64,000 nucleotides of DNA from Ktedonobacter sp. SOSP1-85 (GCF_016587415.1 NZ_BNJI01000003.1:1612001-1676000), one strand, 5' to 3'. Counted from the stretch's first letter, positions 9,111-17,731 are shown. Translations and numbers: made by a program. The notes: generated by a model not told the origin, from the sequence alone.

Positions 9111-9866
9111 TCAAAGCTCCTGGTTTGTGGGCCGGAACAAGATTTCATTGATGTCTACGTCATCGGGTTGGCTCATAGCGAAGGCGACCGCCCGCGCAAA
9201 GGAGTCGGCAGGAATGGCCATTTCATAGAGTTTTCGCACATTTTCAGCAATATCTGGCTCGGTGATGCTGTTGGGCAGTTCCGTCGCCACCGCGCCCGGT
9301 GAGAGCACCGTCGTGCGAATGTTATAGGGCTTGACTTCCTGGCGCAACCCTTCGGAGATCACCAGGACGGCGGTCTTGGTCGCCGCATAGACCGCGCTAC
9401 CGGGGCGAACCTTATGGCCAGCAACCGAGGATACATTGATGATGTGACCTGCTTTTTGCTGTTTCATATAGGGAAGCGCTGCCGCAATGCCGTAGAGCAC
9501 CCCCTTGATGTTCACGTCGATGGTCCGATTCCAGTCGTCGATCTTGAGGCGCTCAAGGGGCGAGTGTGGCATCAGTCCGGCGTTGTTGAGCATCACGTCG
9601 ATTCGCCCGTAGGTCTGCACGGCTGTATCGACCAGGCGCTTCACCTGGTTGGCGTGCGTGACGTCTGTCGGTATGGCAAGTGCCTTGCCGCCACCGCCGT
9701 TCAGTTCATCGGCGAGTGCCTGGATACGATCGACACGCCGCGCCCCCAGCACGACGGTGGCACCCTCAGCAGAAAGACGCCGGGCCGTCGCCTCGCCTAG
9801 TCCGCTGCTTGCGCCAGTAATGACAACGACCTTTCCAGCTATGTTGCTGTTGTTCTCGCTCATCAT
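9111..9866 (-). CDS. SDR family NAD(P)-dependent oxidoreductase
   Basis: Classical short-chain dehydrogenase/reductase of about 250 residues. The Rossmann glycine motif TGASSGLG is near residue 15, NNAG near residue 90, the catalytic Ser in INVSSVAG, and the YxxxK pair in YAATK. The basic residue after the second strand (GARR) favours NADP(H). I chose the ATG at 9866 because AGGAG lies 5 bases upstream; an upstream GTG at 9872 would overlap that site. Third gene of the cupin-AKR-SDR-CMD operon. The substrate is unknown. Confidence 0.9.
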   Translation of the reverse strand: MMSENNSNIAGKVVVITGASSGLGEATARRLSAEGATVVLGARRVDRIQALADELNGGGGKALAIPTDVTHANQVKRLVDTAVQTYGRIDVMLNNAGLMPHSPLERLKIDDWNRTIDVNIKGVLYGIAAALPYMKQQKAGHIINVSSVAGHKVRPGSAVYAATKTAVLVISEGLRQEVKPYNIRTTVLSPGAVATELPNSITEPDIAENVRKLYEMAIPADSFARAVAFAMSQPDDVDINEILFRPTNQEL

Positions 9867-9915
9867 CTTCACTCCTGCAAGTTTATAACGGCCGCTCGGC
9901 GGCCAGTCATCCTCT

Positions 9916-10881
9916 TTAGTAGCGGTCTCCTAAGACCGTGATGTTGGACATGGCGCTCTCGATCTCCCGCAGATCACCTTCAGAGAGGTCGACATTGACC
10001 GCGCCGATGTTCTCCTCCAGGCGCTCGATCTTGCGGCTGCCCGGAATAGGAACGATCCACGGCTTTTGAGCCAGCAGCCAGGCGAGCGCAATCTGCGCAG
10101 GCGTCGCCTGTTTCTGCGCTCCGATGCGAGCCAGTAGATCGATCACGGCCTGATTGGCTTTGATGGCCGCCGGCGTGAAGCGCGGGTTGCGACTGCGAAT
10201 GTCTGAGCTGTCGAAGGTGGTATGTTCATCGATCCTGCCTGTCAGATAGCCTCGGCCAAGGGGGCTGTAGGGGACAAAGCCGATACCGAGTTCCTCACAG
10301 GTTGGCAGCACATCCTCTTCCGGGGTCCGCCACCACAGCGAGTATTCACTCTGGACGGCCGTAATCGGCTGGACAGCGTGAGCGCGCCGGATAGTCTCCG
10401 CAGGGGCTTCCGACAGTCCGAAATGCTTCACCTTGCCTGCTTCGATCAGCTCCTTCACTGCTCCAGCCACATCCTCGATGGGGACGTTCGGATCGACGCG
10501 GTGTTGATACAACAGATCGATGGCATCTACCTTGAGGCGCTTGAGCGATTCCTCAGCAACCTGTTTGATGCGCTCCGGGCGGCTATTGAAACCTGTCCAG
10601 CCGGGACTTCCGTCGGCGTTGAGCTGGAAACCGAACTTTGTGGCGATCACCACCTGTCCCCGAAAGGGAGCCAGCGCTTCCCCCACGAGCTCTTCGTTGG
10701 TGAATGGTCCGTAGACCTCGGCGGTGTCGAAGAAGGTGATGCCACGATCCACCGCCGCATGAAGAAAAGAGATCATCTCCGACTTGTCGCCAATCGGTTT
10801 ATCCCCAAAGGTCATTCGCATGCAGCCAAGCCCGATGGCCGAGACTTCCAGGCTGCTCTTTCCAAGTGTGCGCTTCTGCAT
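9916..10881 (-). CDS. aldo/keto reductase
   Basis: NADPH-dependent carbonyl reductase, 321 residues from an ATG at 10881 preceded by GAGGAG; an upstream in-frame start would add 11 unrelated residues. The AKR tetrad is visible: Asp and Tyr in FFDTAEVYG, Lys in IATKFGF, His in LYQHRVDP. The C-terminal phosphate-binding region has IPGSRKIERLEEN. It resembles the AKR13-type YakC subgroup. It lies in the operon after the cupin gene. A YqhC-like AraC regulator on the far side of the IscB element may control it, by analogy with YqhC control of aldehyde reductases. Confidence 0.92.
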   Translation of the reverse strand: MQKRTLGKSSLEVSAIGLGCMRMTFGDKPIGDKSEMISFLHAAVDRGITFFDTAEVYGPFTNEELVGEALAPFRGQVVIATKFGFQLNADGSPGWTGFNSRPERIKQVAEESLKRLKVDAIDLLYQHRVDPNVPIEDVAGAVKELIEAGKVKHFGLSEAPAETIRRAHAVQPITAVQSEYSLWWRTPEEDVLPTCEELGIGFVPYSPLGRGYLTGRIDEHTTFDSSDIRSRNPRFTPAAIKANQAVIDLLARIGAQKQATPAQIALAWLLAQKPWIVPIPGSRKIERLEENIGAVNVDLSEGDLREIESAMSNITVLGDRY

Positions 10882-10932
10882 TCTTTGAACTCCTCTCTTG
10901 ACGTGAAAGATCACAACGATTGTTCTCCACGA

Positions 10933-11328
10933 TTAGCCCTGGTATTGTTCGTCACTGACCTTTTCCATCCAGTCGACGGTCTTGCCTTCAAGCTTTTCCT
11001 GAATAGCGATATGGGTCATAGCCGTGGTCGGTGCGGCGCCATGCCAATGTTTCTCACCCGGCGCGAACCAGATCACGTCTCCTGGCCGAATTTCCTCGAT
11101 CGGACCACCCAGGCGTTGGACCCGGCCACAGCCAGCCATCACAATCAGGGTCTGGCCCAGCGGATGAGTATGCCATGCTGTCCGCGCACCGGGTTCAAAC
11201 GTGACACTGGCGCCGACCACGCGGGCCGGTTCAGGGGCCTCGAACAGGGGGTCAATGCGTACCGTACCGGTAAAGTACTCGGCTGGTCCTTTGCCGGAAG
11301 GCTGCGAGCCACTTCTTTTGATGTCCAT
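10933..11328 (-). CDS. cupin domain protein, first gene of the oxidoreductase operon
   Basis: Small single-domain cupin of 131 residues. The metal-binding motif GARTAWHTHPLGQTLIV and the second motif PGDVIWFAPGEKHWHG are both intact, giving the usual histidine set for a bound metal. It resembles the (R)-mandelonitrile-lyase-like or quercetinase-like cupins often encoded with aldo/keto reductases. The start at 11328 follows GGAGG; a longer upstream reading has no homology. The activity is unknown; a metal-dependent lyase or sensor role is inferred from the fold. Confidence 0.87.
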   Translation of the reverse strand: MDIKRSGSQPSGKGPAEYFTGTVRIDPLFEAPEPARVVGASVTFEPGARTAWHTHPLGQTLIVMAGCGRVQRLGGPIEEIRPGDVIWFAPGEKHWHGAAPTTAMTHIAIQEKLEGKTVDWMEKVSDEQYQG

Positions 11329-11493
11329 GTACTGAATTCCTCCATTATGCCTGCAAAAGCAGAGAGGCATGTTCTCTGTCTGGAGGTAGTATAGACGCCC
11401 TGGAGCACAGGGTGATAGAATGATTGTCGAAAATGATTGTCTGATTCTGCAAATCTTCCAGGTGAGCGTTGGAGAAACATGTGAGGAGGTTAC

Positions 11494-11763
11494 GGTCAGA
11501 TACCCCATGCCTTTGCGGCAGGGGCTTGTGAACGCAAGCCCGGATCTGTCCAGACTTAGCCATGAGCCTTCTGTTTCGGCAGACAGCTATCGGGCTACGA
11601 TAGAGGTGAAGCGTTCACGTTCCTACCTACGGGTGCGTGCCAGCCTGTAGCTCTAGAATCTCTGAGTTAAACAGCAAAACGGGGTGTTATGCAGTGCTCA
11701 GGGAAAAGTACCGCCCTCTATCCTTGTCGAGGCACCCATTACCTACGAAAGTAGAGGCTCAAC
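11494..11763 (+). ncRNA. putative omegaRNA of IscB element 1
   Basis: The region just 5' of iscB folds as expected for an IscB guide RNA. Outer stem GGTCAGAT/ATCTGTCC (11494-11501 and 11544-11551) encloses two hairpins (CCCC-GCC...GGC-GGGG and GGCTTG...CAAGCC). Downstream are CCTTGTCGAG (11722-11731), which is shared exactly with the second IscB element, and a GAAA-capped hairpin (11743-11754) just before the gene. The guide should be the roughly 16 bases upstream of 11494. The limits are inferred. Confidence 0.65.
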
Positions 11764-11802
11764 GTGAGCAACGTGTTTGTGATTGATAGTGACTACAAAC
11801 CA

Positions 11803-11805
11803 TGA
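11803..11805 (+). other. in-frame TGA interrupting iscB 1
   Basis: Reading from the GTG at 11764 gives an IscB-like N-terminus (VSNVFVIDSDYKP), then TGA, then NPVHPARARLLL in the same frame. The stop replaces the residue expected between the prolines of the N-terminal PLMP-type motif. Confidence 0.85.
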
Positions 11806-11835
11806 AATCCAGTCCATCCAGCACGAGCAAGGCTT

Positions 11836-13053
11836 TTGCTCACGCAAGGGAAAGCTGCTGTGTTTCGCAGATACCCTTTTACGATTGTGCTCAAACGGGT
11901 AGTTGAACAGCCAGAGGTGCAACCCTTGCGCCTCAAGCTTGATCCTGGAAGTAAAATCACGGGGATCGCCCTGGTGAATGAGGGCAACGGTAAGATTGTT
12001 TTCGCGGCTGAACTTGAGCATCGTGGGCACAAAATCAAGGAAAGCCTGGATGATCGTCGTGCGGTTCGCCGCAACCGACGTAACCGTAAAACACGGTATC
12101 GCGGTTTGCGATACCTGAATAGGCGGCGTAAGAAAGGATGGTTGCCACCATCCTTAGAAAGTCGGCTTGCCAACATCCAGACGTGGGTAGCTCGTTTGTG
12201 TCGCTATACTCCCATTGCGGCCATCAGCCAAGAATTGGTCAAGTTTGATCTGCAATTGATAGAGAATCCAGACATAACAGGGATTGAATATCAGCAAGGA
12301 ACCTTGCAAGGATATGAGATCAGAGAATTTTTGCTGGAAAAGTGGGAACGCAGATGTGCCTATTGTGGCAAACAAAATGTTCCGCTTCAAGTCGAGCATA
12401 TCCATCCACGTGCTCATGGTGGCACCAATCGGATAAGCAATCTTACGCTGGCCTGTGAGCCATGCAATACCGCAAAAGGCACCCAGGATATTGCGGCGTT
12501 TCTCACCAAGAAGCCTGATGTGCTCACGCGTATTCTGGCCCAGGTGAAGAAGCCACTCAAGGATGCCGCAGCGGTGAATGCCACGCGTTTTGCGTTACTC
12601 GAACGGCTCAAAGCCGTGGGGGTACCTGTGGAGTGTGGCAGCGGTGGCTTGACCAAGTACAATCGCACCATGCGAGGATTGCCCAAAACCCACTGGCTCG
12701 ATGCGTCATGCGTGGGCATGAATACGCCTGTTACGCTATCGCACAAAGGAATTTTGCCCTTGCGCATCGCAGCCACAGGGCATGGGCGCAGGCGTATGTG
12801 CGTGCCTGATGAGTTTGGCTTCCCCAAGCAGCACAAAGCACGCAAAAAAACCTTTTTGGGGTATCAAACGGGTGATATGGTCAAAGCCATAACGCCCAAA
12901 GGAACATTTGAAGGACGAATCGCCATTCGCCATCGGCCTAGTTTTCGACTTGGGAAGGTCGATATTCACCCCAAGTATTTGCGGCGTGTGCATCGATCTG
13001 ACGGGTATGAGTATATTCAGAAAGGAGTGCGCCATGCTCCTCCCCATGTCTAA
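11836..13053 (+). CDS. iscB: IscB RNA-guided endonuclease, N-terminus cut by a TGA
   Basis: Ancestor-type relative of Cas9: a DNA nuclease guided by an omegaRNA. The uninterrupted part is 405 codons from an internal TTG at 11836; the natural start is probably GTG 11764, but TGA at 11803-11805 breaks that frame. Visible parts in order: RuvC-I (KLDPGSKITGIAL), the arginine-rich bridge helix (RRNRRNRKTRYR), RuvC-II (ISQELVKFD), an HNH domain with CxxC pairs (CAYCGKQ...VEHIHPRAHGG...CEPCN) and RuvC-III (THWLDASCV). All catalytic residues are kept, so only the PLMP region is lost. Whether a shortened protein, readthrough or no product is made cannot be told from sequence. Its 3' end lies in the right-end hairpin. 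Confidence 0.85.
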   Translation: MLTQGKAAVFRRYPFTIVLKRVVEQPEVQPLRLKLDPGSKITGIALVNEGNGKIVFAAELEHRGHKIKESLDDRRAVRRNRRNRKTRYRGLRYLNRRRKKGWLPPSLESRLANIQTWVARLCRYTPIAAISQELVKFDLQLIENPDITGIEYQQGTLQGYEIREFLLEKWERRCAYCGKQNVPLQVEHIHPRAHGGTNRISNLTLACEPCNTAKGTQDIAAFLTKKPDVLTRILAQVKKPLKDAAAVNATRFALLERLKAVGVPVECGSGGLTKYNRTMRGLPKTHWLDASCVGMNTPVTLSHKGILPLRIAATGHGRRRMCVPDEFGFPKQHKARKKTFLGYQTGDMVKAITPKGTFEGRIAIRHRPSFRLGKVDIHPKYLRRVHRSDGYEYIQKGVRHAPPHV

Positions 13054-13076
13054 AGCCAGGGGTCCCCGCATGGCGC
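13029..13076 (+). other. right-end hairpin of IscB element 1
   Basis: GCGCCATGC (13029-13037) pairs with GCATGGCGC (13068-13076), with an inner CCCC/GGGG stem. It overlaps the iscB stop codon. IS200/IS605-type elements end in such subterminal hairpins. Confidence 0.6.
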
Positions 13077-13082
13077 GATTTT

Positions 13083-14030
13083 ATGATGGATGTGAGAAAC
13101 CACCAGCAGGCAGAACATGATGCACAGCGGGTGCAAGCTAATCGTGAGGAACTGGTTGAGAGGATCGGGCGGGCCATCCGCCAAGATGGGACTGCCCAGC
13201 CGCTTAGAGGGCTTCACCTGTCACGCTCCTCCTTGTCTCTCAAGCCAGTTCACAGCGTGCTCGAGCCATCCGTGTGCGTGATTGCTCAGGGCAGCAAGGA
13301 GGTTCTTCTGGGTGAGAGCCGCTATCGGTATGATCCCTCACAGTATCTTCTCGCCACTGTCGAGTTGCCCCGTGTCAGTCAGGTCCTCGAAGCCTCGAAG
13401 GAGCGGCCTTACCTTAGCCTCCGCCTGGAACTCACTCCCACCCTCGTCAGTTCGGTCATGGTTGAAGCTGGTCATGCCTCGCCGAGAGATCATGCTGATG
13501 TGAGGGCCATCAACGTTAGCCCGTTGGATGGGAACCTGCTGGACGCCTTTGTGCGGCTGGTCCGGCTCCTGGATTCCCCTACCGAAGCGCAGGTCCTCAT
13601 GCCACTGATCACGCGGGAAATTATCTACCGACTCCTGATGGGAGAGCAAGGTAGCCGACTCCGTCACCTTGCTCTTCAGGGGGGCTACACCCCTTACATC
13701 ACCAGAGCGGTCAAGCGACTCCGCCAAGACTTTGACCAGCCACTTCGCATCGAGCAGATCGCGCAAGAGCTCGGCATGAGCGTCTCAAGTTTGCACCACC
13801 ACTTCAAGGCCGTCACGGCGATGAGCCCCTTGCAATTCCAGAAGCGGCTACGGCTCCAGGAGGCCCGCCGTCTGATGTTGAGCGAAGATCTCGACGCAGC
13901 AAGTGCTGCCTATCGGGTGGGATACAACGACGCCTCCCACTTCAATCGGGAGTACAAAAGCCTCTTCGGTGTCCCACCGATGCACGATGTACAACGGTTA
14001 CGGGAAGAGGCCCTGGAAGGAGCTGGCTGA
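13083..14030 (+). CDS. AraC family regulator, YqhC-like
   Basis: Transcription factor of 315 residues with an N-terminal AraC_N (cupin-like) domain at about residues 30-185. The C-terminal double helix-turn-helix covers about residues 205-305 (IEQIAQELGMSVSSLHHHFK, then the ASAAYRVGYNDASHFNREYK region). YqhC-type regulators usually control nearby aldehyde reductases, so the cupin-AKR-SDR-CMD operon across the IscB element is the likely target. Its start is only a few bases from the element's right end and has no clear ribosome-binding site. A short overlapping frame (ATG 13034 to stop 13120) with a strong AAAGGAG at the iscB end might couple translation into it. GTG at 13130 is an alternative start. 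Confidence 0.87.
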   Translation: MMDVRNHQQAEHDAQRVQANREELVERIGRAIRQDGTAQPLRGLHLSRSSLSLKPVHSVLEPSVCVIAQGSKEVLLGESRYRYDPSQYLLATVELPRVSQVLEASKERPYLSLRLELTPTLVSSVMVEAGHASPRDHADVRAINVSPLDGNLLDAFVRLVRLLDSPTEAQVLMPLITREIIYRLLMGEQGSRLRHLALQGGYTPYITRAVKRLRQDFDQPLRIEQIAQELGMSVSSLHHHFKAVTAMSPLQFQKRLRLQEARRLMLSEDLDAASAAYRVGYNDASHFNREYKSLFGVPPMHDVQRLREEALEGAG

Positions 14031-14093
14031 TAAGCCAGAGAGAACCGCTCTCCAGACTGATGAGAGAGTTTGGCATGTATTCTCTTTCAACAT

Positions 14094-14666
14094 CTATTGC
14101 TTTCGCTGCAGCCATTGGACGGCGATCAAGGTCTTGGCGTCATTAATCTTTCCCTGTTCCAGCAGGCTCCACAGCTCGTTCAGGGATAGTTCTACCTGCT
14201 CGATATCTTCATGCTCGCCAGCCGCGCCTCCGCCAGCCGCGACCTGGTCGACGTTCCCTACCTCGGCATAGTAGAGGATGATGCGTTCAGAGGAGCCTCC
14301 CGGGGAGACGTAGAAGGTCGCGATATAGGTCAGGTCATGTACCTGGTAGCCGATCTCCTCATGAATTTCGCGGCGAATACAGGCTTCGGGCTGCTCGTTC
14401 TCGTTGATGCTGCCCGCCACGACTTCTATAAGCCAGCCCGGCCCCTTCTCATAGGTTGGGTACCTGAACTGGTTAATGAGAATGACCTTCTGGGTATCTC
14501 GATTGAAGAGCAGGGCCGCCGCTGAGTCTCCACGCTCGAAAACGAGTCGCTGTACTGGCTCGCTCATCTGCCCATTGAACTTCTCAAAGCGAAGCGTGGC
14601 TTCTTGAATTTTGAAGTGCTTTTCGTCGAAGGCGGTGCGTTGTTGCTGAATATCTACTTTGCGCAT
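14094..14666 (-). CDS. Nudix hydrolase, ADP-ribose/nucleotide-sugar pyrophosphatase type
   Basis: Hydrolase of 190 residues that cleaves nucleoside diphosphates linked to another group. The Nudix box begins at GSINENEQPE and ends in REIHEEIGY, with the metal-binding glutamates intact. The layout before the box (VLINQFRYPTYEKGPGWLIEV) matches the NudF/NudK group acting on ADP-ribose or GDP-mannose; the exact substrate cannot be read. It is transcribed towards the AraC gene. Upstream, 14667-14769 holds only its A+T-rich promoter region. Confidence 0.9.
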   Translation of the reverse strand: MRKVDIQQQRTAFDEKHFKIQEATLRFEKFNGQMSEPVQRLVFERGDSAAALLFNRDTQKVILINQFRYPTYEKGPGWLIEVVAGSINENEQPEACIRREIHEEIGYQVHDLTYIATFYVSPGGSSERIILYYAEVGNVDQVAAGGGAAGEHEDIEQVELSLNELWSLLEQGKINDAKTLIAVQWLQRKQ

Positions 14667-14769
14667 AAGCTATCCTTCCTCAGATGATATGTATATAATC
14701 ATAATACGTTAAGAGATGGGGGAGCCGTTCTGAAAGTAGAAGAGGATTTGACACGAAGTCCTGGAGTCA

Positions 14770-14868
14770 TGTAGAGTCCATGCTGGCATGGACTCCGAGT
14801 GTAGCGACCTTCCCACATCTGGGCGTCGGCCTGCGGGCCTCGGAGTCCAAACTAGCTTGGACCCTACA
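14770..14868. repeat. long palindromic repeat element, copy B
   Basis: Begins TGTAGAGTCCATGCTGGCATGGACTCCGAG and ends in the imperfect partner CTCGGAGTCC...GGACCCTACA. The interior, read on the other strand, matches that of the copy at 6206-6306 (CCGAGGCCCGCAGGCCGA, GGTCGC). It lies at the 3' end of the Gfo/Idh/MocA gene. Confidence 0.78.
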
Positions 14869-14884
14869 ATTCATCTCTGGCTCC

Positions 14885-15916
14885 TTACTCCTGGGGCAAG
14901 AGGATGCTTTGGGGGGTGCCGGTTTGGGCGGCCTTTACGGCTGCGAACATCAGCGCCAGGGTGCCGAGATTGTCGCGTCCGGAGCACTCGGCCTCGGTAT
15001 CGCTTTCAATGGACTGGATGAAGGTTGCCAGGCTGCCGAGGCGGTCGAGGTAGGGAACCTCGGGTAAAGCCAGGCTGGCGCCCTCTTCGCCGATGGTGTA
15101 GACAGTAGCGCGGTCGTCGGCTGGCTTGTCGCCGCGTCCCGTCCACTCAATGGAACCGTTATGGCATTCGATGCGCCATTCGCCGTTCCAGGGAGTTTGC
15201 GGGCTGGTACTGGCCCAACTTCCCCGATAATTTACCACTGCGCCGCCGCTGAACTCAATGGTGGCGGTAGCCGAGGATGGATCATCGAACTGGTCCCAGG
15301 AGGTATTCCAGGCGTGGCAGGTGATGCGCTGTGGCTTCTGTTTCAGAAGTTTGCGCATCAGATCAAAGTGGTGTACTGCCATGTCGACCAGGAGCGGTTG
15401 CCAGGCGCGATAATAGATGTAGGCGTCGCGAGGTACATTGACATAGCGACGGAAATCAATATTAATGGTGGAGATCTCTCCCAGCGCCCCCTCTTGCAAG
15501 AGAGCATCAACCGCGGCAACCGTCGGCTGGAAGCGATAGTTCTGACTGACCATGAGGTGTACACCACGCTCCCGAGCCAATTTGACCAGGGAATCGGCCT
15601 CTTCCAGTGTAGGCGCGAAAGGCTTCTCAACCAGTACATGCTTATTATGTTCGAGGGCTATACGCGCCAGCGGAACGTGAGCGTTCAGGCCAGCAGTGAC
15701 CAGTACCGCGTCGCAATCAACCCCTTTTAAGGCCTCCTTCAGATCAGTGAAACATGCTTGAGCAGGTAGGGTATAATCTTCTTGCACACGCTGTAGAGCT
15801 TTCTCGCTCATGTCAACGCACGCGACCAGTTCTACATCTAGATCATTGTTTAGAACGAGTTTTGTCCAGGAGTGGCCCCAGCCACCTACACCTACTTGGA
15901 TAATACGTAAAGGCAT
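14885..15916 (-). CDS. Gfo/Idh/MocA family oxidoreductase
   Basis: NAD(P)-dependent sugar or inositol dehydrogenase-like protein, 343 residues. The N-terminal Rossmann domain carries IQVGVGGWGHSW at the start. The family hallmark EKPFAPTLEEAD follows near residue 97, and the C-terminal substrate domain contains DMAVHHFDLMRKLL. It starts at MPLRII. It stands alone between the Nudix gene and the codBA pair. The substrate is unknown. Confidence 0.9.
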   Translation of the reverse strand: MPLRIIQVGVGGWGHSWTKLVLNNDLDVELVACVDMSEKALQRVQEDYTLPAQACFTDLKEALKGVDCDAVLVTAGLNAHVPLARIALEHNKHVLVEKPFAPTLEEADSLVKLARERGVHLMVSQNYRFQPTVAAVDALLQEGALGEISTINIDFRRYVNVPRDAYIYYRAWQPLLVDMAVHHFDLMRKLLKQKPQRITCHAWNTSWDQFDDPSSATATIEFSGGAVVNYRGSWASTSPQTPWNGEWRIECHNGSIEWTGRGDKPADDRATVYTIGEEGASLALPEVPYLDRLGSLATFIQSIESDTEAECSGRDNLGTLALMFAAVKAAQTGTPQSILLPQE

Positions 15917-16114
15917 TTAGTTCACTTCTTTGCAAGGAATATAAGCGCCAACCACGGAAGTGTTTACAGATAGCGTTGTTCTCCAGGTTGTGTGCTCTAT
16001 GACTACTGTATAGCTGTAAACATTTTGATGGTACCTGATCTATTTCTTGATTGTCAAGTATACCACTTTATAGGTAGAGGACATCTTAAATGTTTGCCTT
16101 TCGCGCCTGCGGTG

Positions 16115-16187
16115 CTCAAGGTAGGGGATGGGGACGCGTGGTGTGGGAGAATTGCCCGCACCACGCGTCCCCATCCCCTACCTTGAG
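16115..16187 (-). terminator. 29-bp perfect hairpin after codA
   Basis: Arms 16115-16143 and 16159-16187 are exact complements with a 15-base loop. It lies just past the stop of the cytosine deaminase gene (minus strand). No U-tract follows. Confidence 0.65.
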
Positions 16188-16207
16188 ATCTGAGTAAAGA
16201 GCGTTGC

Positions 16208-17500
16208 TTAAGCCAGTGGACGGAAGGTGACTGCTTGTGCCTCCTCTTCGGAAGCACGTCGAACATAGCTCTGCCCAGGCGTGGTTCGTGCGACCTCTCT
16301 TCCTCCCTTGAAAACATAGAGGCAGGGTGGCAGCAAGCGCAGGGCCTCAAAGGCGGAAGGCGCGTCCAGCAGGAGAAAGTCTGCTGGCTTTCCCTCCTCA
16401 ATCCCATAGCGATCCTCAATGCGTAATGCCTTCGCACCATTGCTTGTAATGAGGTCCAGGACGTCATTGATCTCTTCGTAGCCGCTCATATGGCAGAGAA
16501 AGAGCGCCAGTTGCGCGGCCGCAAGCATATCCCCACGTCCCAGGGGGAACCAGGGATCCATGATAGAGTCATGCCCCAGGGCGACGTTGACGCCGTTGGC
16601 TAGAAGCTCTTTGACGCGTGTAATACCCCGGCGTTTGGGATAGGTATCGAAACGCCCCTGTAAGACAACGTTGTCAAAGGGATTGGCGATCACGTGCATC
16701 TGGGCACGCTTGAGCAGGCCCATCAGCTTAAAGGCGTAGGCGTTGTCGTAGGAATGCATGGCGGTGCAGTGGCTGGTGGTCACGCGCCCATGCCAGTTCT
16801 GCTTCATCGTATCCGCGGCCATGACTTCGGTAAAGCGTGAGTGAGGATCGTCCGTCTCGTCGCAGTGGCAGTCAATGTCGCGGTTGAACTCCTTGGCGAG
16901 CTCGAAGACATAATGGACATCCTCAACGCCCATATCGCGCGTCCACTCATGATGCGGAATGCCGCCCACGATATCGCAACCTAGCTCCATGGCCCGGCGC
17001 ATGAGTTGCGGTCCCTCGGGAAAGGAGAAGATGCCATCCTGGGGAAAAGCCACCAGTTGTAGCTCACAGATATCGCGGACTTCTTCACGTACCTCTAGTA
17101 ACGCTCTCAGAGCCGTCAAATTGGGGTCGCAGACGTCGACATGACTGCGGATATAGAGCGTTCCCTGCGCGACCTCCCAGCGAATCTCTTCCAGGGCGCG
17201 GCGCTTAACATCCTCAACAGTCAAGCTGCCTTTGCGCTCACCCCAGATCTGAATGCCCTCAAGCAGTGTCCCCGAGGCATTATAGCGCGGCTGGCCGACC
17301 GTGAGTACGGCATCCAGGTGCACATGCGCATCAATAAAAGGCTCTGAGACCAGCCTGCCTTCGGCCTCGATGACGCGTGCTGCCTGAGCGGCATCCAGGT
17401 TTGCTCTGATCCGCATAAAGAGGCCATCCTTGACCGCGATATCCACAAGATCCTCATGCCTGTGTAGGCGCGCTCCGCGAATGAGTATATCGTATTGCAT
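16208..17500 (-). CDS. codA: cytosine deaminase / amidohydrolase, CodA type
   Basis: Cytosolic metal-dependent deaminase of 430 residues, probably converting cytosine to uracil plus ammonia. It aligns in long blocks with what I recall of Escherichia coli CodA, including SGTLLEGIQIWGERK, LQLVAFPQDGI and LQGRFDTYPKRRGITRVKE. Metal and catalytic sites are visible: DAHVHLD, HCDE, the SHCTAMHS region and GHDS. It is preceded on the same strand by a CodB-like permease gene, as in the codBA operon, but the two are separated by about 230 bases holding two large hairpins. Related isoguanine or creatinine deaminases are the main alternative. Confidence 0.9.
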   Translation of the reverse strand: MQYDILIRGARLHRHEDLVDIAVKDGLFMRIRANLDAAQAARVIEAEGRLVSEPFIDAHVHLDAVLTVGQPRYNASGTLLEGIQIWGERKGSLTVEDVKRRALEEIRWEVAQGTLYIRSHVDVCDPNLTALRALLEVREEVRDICELQLVAFPQDGIFSFPEGPQLMRRAMELGCDIVGGIPHHEWTRDMGVEDVHYVFELAKEFNRDIDCHCDETDDPHSRFTEVMAADTMKQNWHGRVTTSHCTAMHSYDNAYAFKLMGLLKRAQMHVIANPFDNVVLQGRFDTYPKRRGITRVKELLANGVNVALGHDSIMDPWFPLGRGDMLAAAQLALFLCHMSGYEEINDVLDLITSNGAKALRIEDRYGIEEGKPADFLLLDAPSAFEALRLLPPCLYVFKGGREVARTTPGQSYVRRASEEEAQAVTFRPLA

Positions 17501-17526
17501 TAGACGCTTAAATCCTCTCTAATCTG

Positions 17527-17600
17527 TACGCACAGAGACAGGTGGTAGTTTCCTGTAAGCCGTGCGGCCTGCAGAAAATTACCACCTGTCTCTGTGCGTA
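17527..17600 (-). terminator. 21-bp perfect hairpin between codB and codA
   Basis: Arms TACGCACAGAGACAGGTGGTA (17527-17547) and its complement at 17580-17600. It is one of two stacked hairpins inside the codB-codA interval and may reduce readthrough into codA or protect codB mRNA. Confidence 0.6.
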
Positions 17601-17613
17601 TGAGCACAAGTGG

Positions 17614-17705
17614 CCGACGCTGCTAAAACACGCGTCTACATATAATGGTACCATCATACGTAGACGCGTGCCCCTGTGCCCTTTATGGGTATTTAGCAGC
17701 GTCGG
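17614..17705 (-). terminator. nested hairpin directly after codB
   Basis: Outer stem CCGACGCTGCTAAA (17614-17627) with 17692-17705, inner stem CACGCGTCTAC (17629-17639) with 17660-17670. It lies 27 bases past the permease stop codon on the minus strand. Confidence 0.6.
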
Positions 17706-17731
17706 TCGAGAACGTGAGATTAGTTCCTCGC

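Larger units (their letters stand above)
11492..13078 (+). mobile_element. IscB element 1 (IS200/IS605 superfamily, no transposase)
   Basis: An omegaRNA-like region, an iscB gene and a right-end hairpin (13029-13076). Limits are approximate: the left edge is set at the base of the first RNA three-way fold (11494) and the right edge just after the last hairpin. There is no tnpA, so movement would need a transposase in trans. It sits between a minus-strand operon and an AraC regulator and ends only about 5 bp before the regulator's start codon. Confidence 0.7.

Noticed and set aside
10222..11394. 390-codon plus-strand frame across the aldo/keto reductase and cupin genes
   Set aside because: It is the reverse complement of two well-supported genes and shows no protein family features.
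12908..13120. 70-codon frame overlapping the iscB end and araC start as a gene
   Set aside because: It is mostly antisense-free overlap with iscB codons; only its last 28 codons have a good ribosome-binding site, and these are mentioned under the araC entry as possible coupling.
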